Below are positions 18,601 through 25,822 of a DNA stretch of 44,085 nt, piece after piece. The DNA is taken from positions 1 through 44,085 of the forward strand of contig NZ_LN811368.1 in assembly GCF_001006805.1 (NCBI RefSeq), given 5' to 3'. The notes below the pieces were generated by a model. The model ran no database searches. It had not been told where the DNA came from and saw only the letters and a program-made list of their open reading frames with translations. Position 1 is the first letter of the stretch; every line of letters begins with the position of its first letter. Origin of the DNA: Microvirga massiliensis (lineage in GTDB: Bacteria; Pseudomonadota; Alphaproteobacteria; Rhizobiales; Beijerinckiaceae). A program made the translations under genes and the position numbers.

Positions 18601-19848
18601 ATGCAGTCGCAATTGCGCACCACCCTGCCCGTCTTGCTGTCGCTTCTGTTGGGTTACGGTCTTCTCCAGATGGGGAACACGCTGCAGGGCACGCTCCTCA
18701 GCGTCCGCGGCGGCATCGAGAGCTACTCCGCGTTCGAAATCGGCCTCGTCGGAACGGGCTTCTGGATGGGCCTCGTGCTCGGGTCCTTGTACGCGGGCAC
18801 CCTGATCAGGCGGGTTGGGCATACGCGGGTGTTCGCGGCACTCGCCTCGCTCGCATCAGCGGCGCCGCTCCTGCACGTCTTGTATGTGAATCCCGTTCTC
18901 TGGGTTCTCGAGCGGGCGCTCACCGGGTTCTGCTTCGCGGGCCTGTTCATGGTCGTCGAGAGCTGGCTCAACAGCGCATCGAGCTCCCAGATCCGGGGAC
19001 AGGTCCTCAGCATCTACGGCATGGTCGGCCTGATCGCCGGAATTTCCGGCCAGATGTTGCTGCCGACTTATGATCCATCCCGATTCCAGCTCTTCTGCGT
19101 TGTCTCCGTCGTCATCTCGCTCGCGCTCGTGCCTGTCGCCCTCTCCCGGGCTTCGGCACCGTCCACCGCGACGGGTGAGGCACATATCGACGTGTTCCGG
19201 CTCTACCGCCAGTCGCCTTTCGGAGTCGTGGCGGCGTTTCTGTGTGGCATCTGCACGGCCTCATTCTTCACCATGGGCCCGCTGCTTGCGCAGCAGATCG
19301 GTCTCAACGAAACGAACACGGCCCTCTTCATGGCCATCGGGACGCTCGGCGGATTCGTGATGACCTGGCCGTTCGGTTGGATCTCCGACCGGATTGACCG
19401 CCGCGGACTCATCGTGGGCGTGGCCACTGTTGCGACAGTCATCCTGACGGTGTTCGTGACCATGCTCCCGGATGGCTTGCCCACGTGGGTGATCTTCGGG
19501 ATCGTGGCCATTTTCGGGGCCGTCATCATTCCGACCTACGGCATTGTCATCGCCCACGTGAACGACTTCGTCCCCTCCGGGGAATTCGTCTCCGCATCGG
19601 GAGGCCTGCTGATCGTCCAGGGGATCGGCGCCGCCACGGGACCGCTCGTTGCAGGAGCCGCCATGTCGTGGGCCGGGCCGGCTGGCCTTGCCTATACAAC
19701 GATCGCAGCCCAGGTCCTGATGGCCGTCTGGGGGATGTACCGGATGACGATGCGCTCCGCCCCGACCGCCGAGGCCAAGGAACCGTTCGTCGCGATCCCG
19801 ACGGCGCCTGTCGGCACGTCCCTGACCCCTGCTCACGAGGCCGCCTAG
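18601..19848 (+). CDS. MFS transporter (YcaD-like)
   Basis: 415 residues from ATG 18601 (GGAAAG upstream); a TTG five codons earlier is the alternative. About twelve membrane segments are visible. The loop between TM2 and TM3 carries GTLIRRVGHTRVF, the second half has GWISDRIDRRGLI, and TM5 has the MVVESWLN signature of the YcaD/small-molecule exporter group. Substrate unknown. The cytoplasmic C-terminus is short and disordered. It has no obvious operon partner: about 315 bp without a gene follow, and about 240 bp precede it. Confidence 0.88.
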   Translation: MQSQLRTTLPVLLSLLLGYGLLQMGNTLQGTLLSVRGGIESYSAFEIGLVGTGFWMGLVLGSLYAGTLIRRVGHTRVFAALASLASAAPLLHVLYVNPVLWVLERALTGFCFAGLFMVVESWLNSASSSQIRGQVLSIYGMVGLIAGISGQMLLPTYDPSRFQLFCVVSVVISLALVPVALSRASAPSTATGEAHIDVFRLYRQSPFGVVAAFLCGICTASFFTMGPLLAQQIGLNETNTALFMAIGTLGGFVMTWPFGWISDRIDRRGLIVGVATVATVILTVFVTMLPDGLPTWVIFGIVAIFGAVIIPTYGIVIAHVNDFVPSGEFVSASGGLLIVQGIGAATGPLVAGAAMSWAGPAGLAYTTIAAQVLMAVWGMYRMTMRSAPTAEAKEPFVAIPTAPVGTSLTPAHEAA

Positions 19849-19860
19849 CGCGGCCTTCGC
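19838..19860 (+). terminator. Hairpin over the MFS stop codon, possible weak terminator
   Basis: AGGCCGC (19838-19844) pairs with GCGGCCT (19850-19856) with loop ctagc, which contains the TAG stop. Only TTC follows, not a T-run, so termination is uncertain. Confidence 0.35.
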
Positions 19861-19956
19861 GAACATGGATTGTTCCCGAACGGGGCCGACACCGAGTGAC
19901 CGGGGCCGTCCGCCCCGATTACCCCGTCAACTCCCATACAGCTCTTTGATGGCGGT

Positions 19957-19981
19957 TGTCCGAGAACTGAGTTTTCGGACA
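19957..19981. repeat. 11-bp inverted repeat in the gap before 20165
   Basis: TGTCCGAGAAC (19957-19967) and GTTTTCGGACA (19971-19981) pair throughout if one G-T is allowed, with a 3-nt loop. There is no T-run. In the otherwise gene-free stretch 19857-20164 it may be an operator or RNA element. Confidence 0.5.
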
Positions 19982-20164
19982 GCGCTTCGGCGCGCGCATG
20001 TACTCATCGACCTCGCTGCACGCCACAACGTCATGGCCGCTGGGAGCCAAGGGCAGGCCCTCAGGCGCGCCGCTCGTCGTCAAGAATTGCGCACGCGTTC
20101 CACGTCAATCTCGCCGCAGCCTCTGGCGCACCACGACCCATTCCGCTCAGGAGCCCCTAAGATC

Positions 20165-20467
20165 GTGACCTCTCAATACGACACTCTGTCGGTTCTTCGC
20201 CAAGTCGCTCAATCGCCAGACCTTTCAACCGCGATCGCCCTGATACCCGACTGCTGGAATCTCGCAATCGTTGGGCCATCGCTCTATGGGCGCCCCAAAG
20301 CTTGTGCCTCGATCATTCCTGCTGGCCTGCCGGCCGATCACACGCTGATCCGCCAGCACGAAGACCGCGGCCGAATGCTCGGCCGTGGAAAAACGCGCCA
20401 CGAGGCCATCGTCCAGGCAGCCGAATACGCGATCCGGACCATCGAGTTCCAGCGAGAACAGCCGTGA
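20165..20467 (+). CDS. Small protein of unknown function, coupled to next gene
   Basis: 100 residues from GTG 20165; upstream codons in the frame are low-complexity and AGGAG lies about 11 bases before the GTG. It reads as a compact alpha/beta protein (YDTLSVLRQVAQSPDLSTAIAL, WNLAIVGPSLYGRPK) ending in a helix (EAIVQAAEYAIRTIEF). No family recognised. Its stop overlaps the next start (GTGA, 20464-20467), so the two are translated together. Confidence 0.6.
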   Translation: MTSQYDTLSVLRQVAQSPDLSTAIALIPDCWNLAIVGPSLYGRPKACASIIPAGLPADHTLIRQHEDRGRMLGRGKTRHEAIVQAAEYAIRTIEFQREQP

Positions 20468-20766
20468 AGGCAAACGTCGCTTCGAGTCGCCTCCTGTTCG
20501 TGTCCCCCGGCATGCGTCTCGACGCCGAGTATTGGGACGTCATCTGTGCGGAAATCCGGGCGCTCGGGCTCGATCCCGCGACGGCCGAGCCGGAAGAGAT
20601 CGCCCAAGCACTCGAGCAGGGCCATTCGAAGATCACTGCCAGCCACGGGCAAATTCGGGCCATGCGTGCGGAAGCCAGCCGGCTCTATCGCGAAGCAAAG
20701 GATCTCGAGCGAAGCACGCTGCACCACGTAACCCAGTTTGCCGGCGTCCTCAAAGACACGAAATAA
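20464..20766 (+). CDS. Small protein of unknown function, second of coupled pair
   Basis: 100 residues from GTG 20464. Mostly helical (DAEYWDVICAEIRALGL, PEEIAQALEQGHSKITASHGQIRAMRAEASRLYREAKDLERS). The long charged C-terminal helix could be a coiled coil. No motif recognised. Same predicted length as its partner, and they may form a complex. Confidence 0.6.
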   Translation: MKANVASSRLLFVSPGMRLDAEYWDVICAEIRALGLDPATAEPEEIAQALEQGHSKITASHGQIRAMRAEASRLYREAKDLERSTLHHVTQFAGVLKDTK

Positions 20767-20892
20767 TCCCGGTTTCCACCAAACGTTCAGGTGGCGCACC
20801 CATCCTTGCGGCGACCCGCGGTGCGCAAACGAGGGGGGACGAAGAGCTTAGACGCCACGGTTTCGTCTTAGGGCGCCCGCAGCGTCGCTGAC

Positions 20893-20928
20893 ATCAAAAT
20901 GGATCCCGCCTCTCCTGAGACGGGATCC
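20893..20928 (-). terminator. Intrinsic terminator of DUF1236 gene
   Basis: GGATCCCG (20901-20908) pairs with CGGGATCC (20921-20928). Read on the minus strand the stem is followed by ATTTTGATG. It lies 16 bp past the stop of the 20944-21297 gene. Confidence 0.6.
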
Positions 20929-20943
20929 TGCGGTGTAAGGCGA

Positions 20944-21297
20944 TTACTCGACGATCGTCACCACCTTGCGTGTCGATGGATCGACCAGAACCACATCATC
21001 GTTATAGACGAAGTAGCGATAGCCCTTCACGCTGGGGAGGTCGGCCACGATCGTGTCCGGAACCGCTGAGAGTTCAACGTCCTGGGGCACCGTCCAACCC
21101 ACCGTGACCTTTTCCTTCACGATCACGGGCTTGGTCGTCGCCAGCTTCTGGCGAATGATCGTCCGCTGCTCCGGCGCAAGCGAAATTGACCCAGTCGTTT
21201 CCGTCGTGGTCTTCGTGGTCGTCACCGAGGTAGACTGAGCGGAAGCCACAGAAACCAGTCCGAGAGCGGCCACTGTCGCAAGAACCATACGCTTCAT
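20944..21297 (-). CDS. DUF1236 secreted protein
   Basis: 117 residues from ATG 21297 with AGGAG 7 bases upstream. A signal peptide (MKRMVLATVAALGLVSVASA) is followed by a Thr-rich linker and a DUF1236-type domain (EQRTIIRQKL, VGWTVPQDVELSAVPDTI, YRYFVYNDDVVLVDPSTRKVVTIVE). These small periplasmic or secreted proteins are common in Hyphomicrobiales; their role is unknown. Monocistronic between its terminator and the tRNA locus. Confidence 0.85.
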   Translation of the reverse strand: MKRMVLATVAALGLVSVASAQSTSVTTTKTTTETTGSISLAPEQRTIIRQKLATTKPVIVKEKVTVGWTVPQDVELSAVPDTIVADLPSVKGYRYFVYNDDVVLVDPSTRKVVTIVE

Positions 21298-21405
21298 CAA
21301 AATCTCCTAAACAGATTGCCTCTGCGACCCTCTAACGGCCGTGTACAAAGCTCGTTCCACATTCTCGTTAAATATTTTCGGCCCGAAACTCCATTGCCGG
21401 CAGCC

Positions 21406-21434
21406 TTGGATTCGCGATTCGGTCGTGAGATAAT
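21406..21434 (+). promoter_or_regulatory. Sigma-70-like promoter of tRNA-Ala
   Basis: TTGGAT at 21406-21411 and GATAAT at 21429-21434 with a 17-bp spacer, ending 8 bp before the tRNA 5' end. Confidence 0.6.
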
Positions 21435-21442
21435 TGTCCCAT

Positions 21443-21518
21443 GGGGCCGTAGCTCAGCTGGGAGAGCGCCTGATTTGCATTCAGGAGGTCGTCGGTTCGA
21501 TCCCGATCGGCTCCACCA
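21443..21518 (+). tRNA. tRNA-Ala (TGC anticodon)
   Basis: 76 nt including encoded CCA. Acceptor GGGGCCG/CGGCTCC, D-arm GCTC...GAGC, anticodon loop TTTGCAT closed by CCTGA/TCAGG, T-arm GTCGG TTCGATC CCGAT. All arms pair. Intact and presumably functional. Confidence 0.95.
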
Positions 21519-21623
21519 GAATATCAGAGCAAAATATTTCAGTGAATTGATAAGCCAAAATCCCCGAAAGTGGACAATTATCCGCCCAATCGCTTAAGCC
21601 TTTTATTTTACACACAGGCTTAT

Positions 21624-21699
21624 ATCCCGGTCAGCTGGAGGTCTAAGCTTCTGGTCACCAAAACCAGCCACGGTGGTTCGAATCCGCCTCAGGGTGCCA
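21624..21699 (+). tRNA. Divergent tRNA-Trp-like gene (CCA anticodon)
   Basis: A 76-nt cloverleaf with encoded CCA, 105 bp after tRNA-Ala. Acceptor ATCCCGG/TCAGGGT has six of seven pairs (one C-A mismatch); D-stem AGCT/AGCT; anticodon stem CTGGT/ACCAG with loop CACCAAA; T-arm GGTGG TTCGAAT CCGCC. The anticodon position reads CCA. Position 33, almost always U, is A. The stems resemble bacterial tRNA-Trp (CCGGT CTCCAAA ACCGG). Probably a decaying or horizontally acquired copy. It could also be an extra functional tRNA, or a remnant left by integration. Confidence 0.55.
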
Positions 21700-22147
21700 T
21701 TTCGGAAGCCAAGAATCAATCAGGCGGAGAATACCCCTTTTCCGCCGCCGAGAAGGGAATTTTATTAACGGCGAGGCTCATGGTCCTGAATTGCGCTCTA
21801 CGGAGGGTAAGGCCGCCAGCGATGCCGTTTCGTGAACAGAATGCCGCGAGCACCTGACCCGATTGCTCCTGATCGGGAACCGTGCCGGGGAGAGGGCTCA
21901 GGTCTCGCGTTCCCTCACCCGCCTTTGGCAGGATGCGAAACCGTCCTGTCACCTGAGCCCGTTGCCGCTGCGTCAGCAACGATGGCGGACCGAGCTTGGT
22001 AAGGTCGCGCATTCTGCCCATTTTTTCTCCAGAAACCGTCAGCACTCGTCAACAGTTGGACGATGCATAGTCACAAGCTCGGCGGTATTTCTCTCGCTGC
22101 GCGAACGGGACCGCGCTACGATCCGCGGACGTATGGAGACACACCTG
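21700..22147. other. Gene-free stretch between tRNA-Trp-like gene and SIMPL gene
   Basis: About 450 bp. The frames that exist are fragments without family features. Nothing structured is seen beyond short GC-rich inverted segments. Confidence 0.4.
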
Positions 22148-22849
22148 ATGAACCCGAGACGCTTGACCTTCGTCGCGCTTAGCCTTGCCCTGACCGCCAG
22201 CCCGGCCCTGTCGCAGCCGACCGACTTGCCTCCGCGGATCACGATCACGGGAACCGGAAAAGTAACCGCAACGCCCGACATCGCCTCGGTCTCGATTGGG
22301 GTCGTCACCTCGGCCGAAACGGCAAGTGAAGCGCTCAGGGCCAACAACTCGGCGATGGGCGAGACAACCGACATGCTGGTGCGGACCGGGGTCGAGCGCC
22401 GCGACATGGTGACAAGCGGTTTCTCGGTGCAGCCGCAGTATGACGGCCGTAGCGGCAAGCCCATTCAGGTCGGATTCAGCGTCACAAACTCCCTTTCCGT
22501 GCGCCTGCGGGACATCAGCCGCGTCGGCGATGTTCTCGACGCCGCAGTCAAACTCGGCTCGAACCAAATCGGCGGGATCGCTTTCGATATCAGCAACAAG
22601 GAACCTTTTCTCGTGAAGGCTCGCGAGGCTGCGGTCGCTGATGCAAAACAGGCGGCTCAGACCTTTGCCAGGGCAGCCGACCTGAAGCTCGTTCGCATTA
22701 TCTCGATCACCGAATCGTACGACACCGGGGGGCCACGCCCGATGGAAATGCGAACAATGGCGGTCGCTTCCTCTGTGCCGATTCAACCAGGCGAGAATAC
22801 CGTCAAGGCGTCGGTGACGATTGCCTGGGAGATCGAGCCCGCGCACTAG
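22148..22849 (+). CDS. SIMPL-domain (DUF541) periplasmic protein
   Basis: 233 residues from ATG 22148 (GGAG nine bases upstream). A signal peptide (MNPRRLTFVALSLALTASPALSQ) is followed by the SIMPL/DUF541 domain: ITITGTGKVTATPDIASVSIGV, then GVERRDMVTSGFSVQPQYD, VTNSLSVRLRDISRVGDVLDAAV and AREAAVADAKQAAQTFARAADLKL. Members act in the envelope and affect stress tolerance; mechanism unknown. Stands alone. Confidence 0.88.
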   Translation: MNPRRLTFVALSLALTASPALSQPTDLPPRITITGTGKVTATPDIASVSIGVVTSAETASEALRANNSAMGETTDMLVRTGVERRDMVTSGFSVQPQYDGRSGKPIQVGFSVTNSLSVRLRDISRVGDVLDAAVKLGSNQIGGIAFDISNKEPFLVKAREAAVADAKQAAQTFARAADLKLVRIISITESYDTGGPRPMEMRTMAVASSVPIQPGENTVKASVTIAWEIEPAH

Positions 22850-23181
22850 CGCGCTCATCGTCACCCTACGTCGTCGACGGAGCTATTCCGCCGGCGACTG
22901 CATCGGGCATCAATCGGACCAGCGTGCAACTTTCTGGCGACACCGACTCGGGGGCGGATGCAACAGATCCACCGCGATCCCACATCGTGCCGGTGTCCTG
23001 GAATTCACCTTAACCCAATGCGCTCAATACAAAAACCTCAGTCCGGCCGCACCACTCGTAAAGCCCGATACCGGAACTCGGTTGCGCAAATTTGGTTTCT
23101 TCATCAAGCGCGATTATTAATCGCCCCATTTTTTAACCGACCGGTCTCACGCAGTGCCGACCGAACTGGAGAAAGCCTCCC
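22850..23181. other. Intergenic region upstream of CarD-like gene
   Basis: 332 bp with no gene. It contains a 6-bp inverted repeat, GCGATT att AATCGC (23110-23124), 57 bp before the CarD-like start, possibly an operator. GGAG lies 9-12 bp before ATG 23182. Confidence 0.4.
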
Positions 23182-23760
23182 ATGACAACAGCCAAGAAAG
23201 CTGCTCCTGCACCGAGATTTAAGGTGGGCGAAGCGGTGGTTTATCCCAGCCGGGGCGTCGGCCGCATCACCGCGATCGAGGAACAGGAGGTCGCCGGCTT
23301 CAAGCTCGAGATGTTCGTCATCTCGTTCGACAAGGAAAAGGCGGTTCTGAAAGTCCCGACCGAACGGGCTGCCAAGCAGGGCTTGCGCAAGGTCGCCGAC
23401 GCGGCCGGCATTGACGCCGCGCTTGCGACCCTGTCCGGCCGCGCCCGGAGCAAGCGCGGGATGTGGTCCCGTCGGGCCATCGAGCTCGAAGCAAAGATTG
23501 CCTCCGGGGACATTTCGACGATCGCCGAGGTTGTTCGGGATCTTCACCGCGGCGAAGGCCAAGCTGATGCATCCTTCAGTGAGCGAGGCCTCTATGAGGC
23601 GGCCCTCAGCTTCCTTGTGAGCGAGATTTCGGCCTCGAAGGATATCAGCGAAACCGAGACCCTGAGACTGATCGAGGCCGCCTTGGCCAAATCGCCGCGG
23701 CCGGCAGCGAAAGCGCTTGTCGCCCCCGATGATGACGATATCGAGGATCAGGTTGCCTGA
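23182..23760 (+). CDS. CarD/CdnL-like RNA polymerase-binding factor
   Basis: 192 residues. The N-terminal Tudor-like domain typical of CarD/CdnL/TRCF is clear: FKVGEAVVYPSRGVGRITAIEEQEVAGFKLEMFVISF, then VLKVPTERAAKQGLRKV. A helical C-terminal domain follows (SRRAIELEAKIASGDISTIAEVVRDL, YEAALSFLVSEISASKDIS). Family members bind the RNA polymerase beta subunit and stabilise open promoter complexes. The chromosome should carry its own copy, so this may be an extra factor of the mobile element. It has a strong terminator. No AT-hook is present in this protein, but AT-hook proteins occur at 36346 and 42265. Confidence 0.88.
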   Translation: MTTAKKAAPAPRFKVGEAVVYPSRGVGRITAIEEQEVAGFKLEMFVISFDKEKAVLKVPTERAAKQGLRKVADAAGIDAALATLSGRARSKRGMWSRRAIELEAKIASGDISTIAEVVRDLHRGEGQADASFSERGLYEAALSFLVSEISASKDISETETLRLIEAALAKSPRPAAKALVAPDDDDIEDQVA

Positions 23761-23790
23761 TCGCTCGTTTCCATCCGCAGAGCGGTGGAA

Positions 23791-23822
23791 GGGGTCTACG
23801 GCTTCCGTAGGCCCCTTTTTTC
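23791..23822 (+). terminator. Intrinsic terminator of CarD-like gene
   Basis: GGGGTCTACGG (23791-23801) pairs with CCGTAGGCCCC (23805-23815, one T-G pair) over a CTT loop, followed by six T residues. Confidence 0.9.
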
Positions 23823-24150
23823 AAGACAAGCCGCAATTGATTGCCGGATTTCGGCACCTTTGGTACGAGGTACCGTACGATTTTTGGTCCGCGAGGGTCG
23901 GGATTTTGCAAAAATTCAAATCGCCTCATTTGTGAAGGACCCTTATAGGCAGCAGGCCGATGCCCAGCATAAAAATTCCCAATATTGGGCCCGCTGTTTT
24001 TAGACGTTTCGGGGCTTTCCTGGTTGTCGGCCTTGCATCCTGCGCAGCTTATTTTGCCGTCCTGACCATCTCGATCGAAATTGCCGGCCTCGGCACGCTT
24101 CCGGGAGCCAAGGCGCCCACCTGTTTCGATCGAACGAGACCCGGGCGACA

Positions 24151-24693
24151 ATGGCCGATCACCTTCGGCGCATCGCTGACCTGGCTTCCGTTCTCGGTGC
24201 CAGGGCCTGCGTGTTCGGCGCTCTGGGCCTTCGTGACCCCGGCGAGACCGCTCCACCGAAGGCACTGGAGATTGCCAGGCCCTTCTTTCGGAGCATCGCA
24301 CCGCATTTTGCGAGTCGCGGCGTCAGCCTTTGCATCGAGGCCAATCCAGCCATCTACAACTACCGATTTCTGACACATACGCAGCAGGCTCTCGAGTTCG
24401 TCAGGGCAGTCGATCAGGACGGCATCACCCTTCAGTTCGACACTGGCACCGTCTTCGCAGATGCCGAAAGCCCTTCACTGGCGCCGGAGCTCGTTCGCCA
24501 CATCGAGCATGTTCACGTCAGCCAGTCGAACCTCACCCCAGTCGAAGAAGGTGGGTTCAATCACGAAGCGATCGGCGCCGCCCTCCGATCCAGCGGCTAC
24601 CGAGGCTGGATCTCGGCGGAGATGAAGGCGACTGGCGACTGGCGCGCTGCTCCGTCGAACGCTTACGCATTCGCCCATCGGTTCTACCTCTAA
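24151..24693 (+). pseudogene. 5'-truncated sugar phosphate isomerase/epimerase-like gene
   Basis: The last about 180 residues of a xylose-isomerase-like TIM barrel: MADHLRRIADLASVLGARACVFGA, SRGVSLCIEANP, LQFDTGTVF, HIEHVHVSQSNL and WISAEMKATGDW. Family members are usually 250-280 residues. The upstream frame still reads LFRSNETRAT directly before MADHL, so homology continues to about 24097, but the barrel's first strands are absent. I read it as a truncated gene; a short protein from ATG 24151 could still be made but would lack half the active site. Confidence 0.65.
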
Positions 24694-24734
24694 TGATTTT
24701 CACGGAAGTCCTGTAACGGAGAGGCCACCGTGGT

Positions 24735-25225
24735 GAAAGAAGTCTGTGATCATCTCGGGTTGGCGCTGCAGGCGGCGAAACCGCGGTGGGCCAGACGGTG
24801 CAGGTCGGCAACCGATTGGGGCGGTGCCGCGCCCAGGTCGCACCCGGCCGGTTCGGAAGCTGTGGCCGGTTTCGTCCCAGAGGAGCAGCGTCCGATCCTC
24901 CCGCCGCGCTTTTCTGAGCGCCGCCCAGTCCCGCTTGGGCCAGACCGCAATCACGAGTTCATCGCGCTTCTCGGCACGGGTGGCGGGGCGCTGCACGCTA
25001 AAACCATGTGCCTTGCGGGGGCGTCCCAAATAACGCGGGTGATAGCGCACCCCGAACTCACGCGCGATCAGGGCTGCGACGCGCGTGAGGTTTCAGCGCG
25101 CGGTGGCAAAGCCCGCGGCCACCGTACCTCGGTCTAGGAGCCGCCCTGCCGCAAAAGCCTCGCGGCCGCCAGACGACACTCCTCCAACTGGGCCGGCGTC
25201 AGGTGCGAGGGCCGCCATATCTGCC
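24735..25225 (-). mobile_element. IS630-family transposase fragment
   Basis: The minus strand carries, in shifted frames, LTPAQLEECRLAAARLLRQ (N-terminal helix region), then FGVRYHPRYLGRPRKAHGFSVQRPATRA, VWPKRDWAALRKARRED and LLLWDETGHSF, the first catalytic Asp region of IS630 DDE transposases. The C-terminal two thirds and the terminal inverted repeats are missing, and there is at least one frameshift. Inactive remnant. Confidence 0.75.
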
Positions 25226-25822
25226 GTCCATTGAGCATTCAACTTTGCACGGTCGCTAGGCGCTTTCACGCGTGGCGTGATCCAGCACACATGTCGTTGC
25301 CTTGGCCTGCACTATGCTGGCTCACGATGGCCGGAATTCTTGATTCGCTCGACCTCGGTGTTGCGAGGTCTGGATAGGGCAGCTTCATTCCGATCAGCCT
25401 CGCGTTTCCCATTAGGTGTGCAGTGCCGATCCTGACGAACTATGCAACTGTGACAGCGGGCCCAATCATCGCAAACGACATAAGCGCCCCGGCTCACGAG
25501 GTCGCACATCGCTGCAATCTCTGGCACTTTGATCGCAAGGGCAATCTGCTTTACCCAAAGAACTCGCGAACGCATCCCTATTGGCTAATGCGGTGGCAAC
25601 GCAATTATCTGCGGGACTCACGGCATGTCATTTACCTGTTCTAAGATTTTGCTGTGGGCCCTCCGTCGGAGATCTCTGGAACCGCATCGCGGACCATTTC
25701 GATGCCTTCACGGCCCTCGGAATGCATCAATCACTTCCGCAATGCCGGATATATCTCACAATAGGTGAAACTGCTCTCGAATTTAAAGAGTATGACAATC
25801 TTTGTCGTGGTTCGGAGGCAAC
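25226..25822. other. Region without recognisable gene
   Basis: About 600 bp between the IS630 fragment and the large propeller gene. Open frames on both strands show no family features. Probably decayed sequence plus the promoter of the following gene. Confidence 0.4.

Noticed and set aside
21624..21699. Idea that the tRNA-Trp-like gene suppresses the TAG that replaces Trp at 12519
   Set aside because: Its anticodon reads as CCA, which decodes UGG; a UAG suppressor would need CUA. The DUF882 gene also has a frameshift and a lost zinc ligand.
25312..25575. 87-codon minus-strand frame after the IS630 fragment
   Set aside because: No family features, no ribosome site, and it lies in decayed sequence; may be a further relic but cannot be supported.
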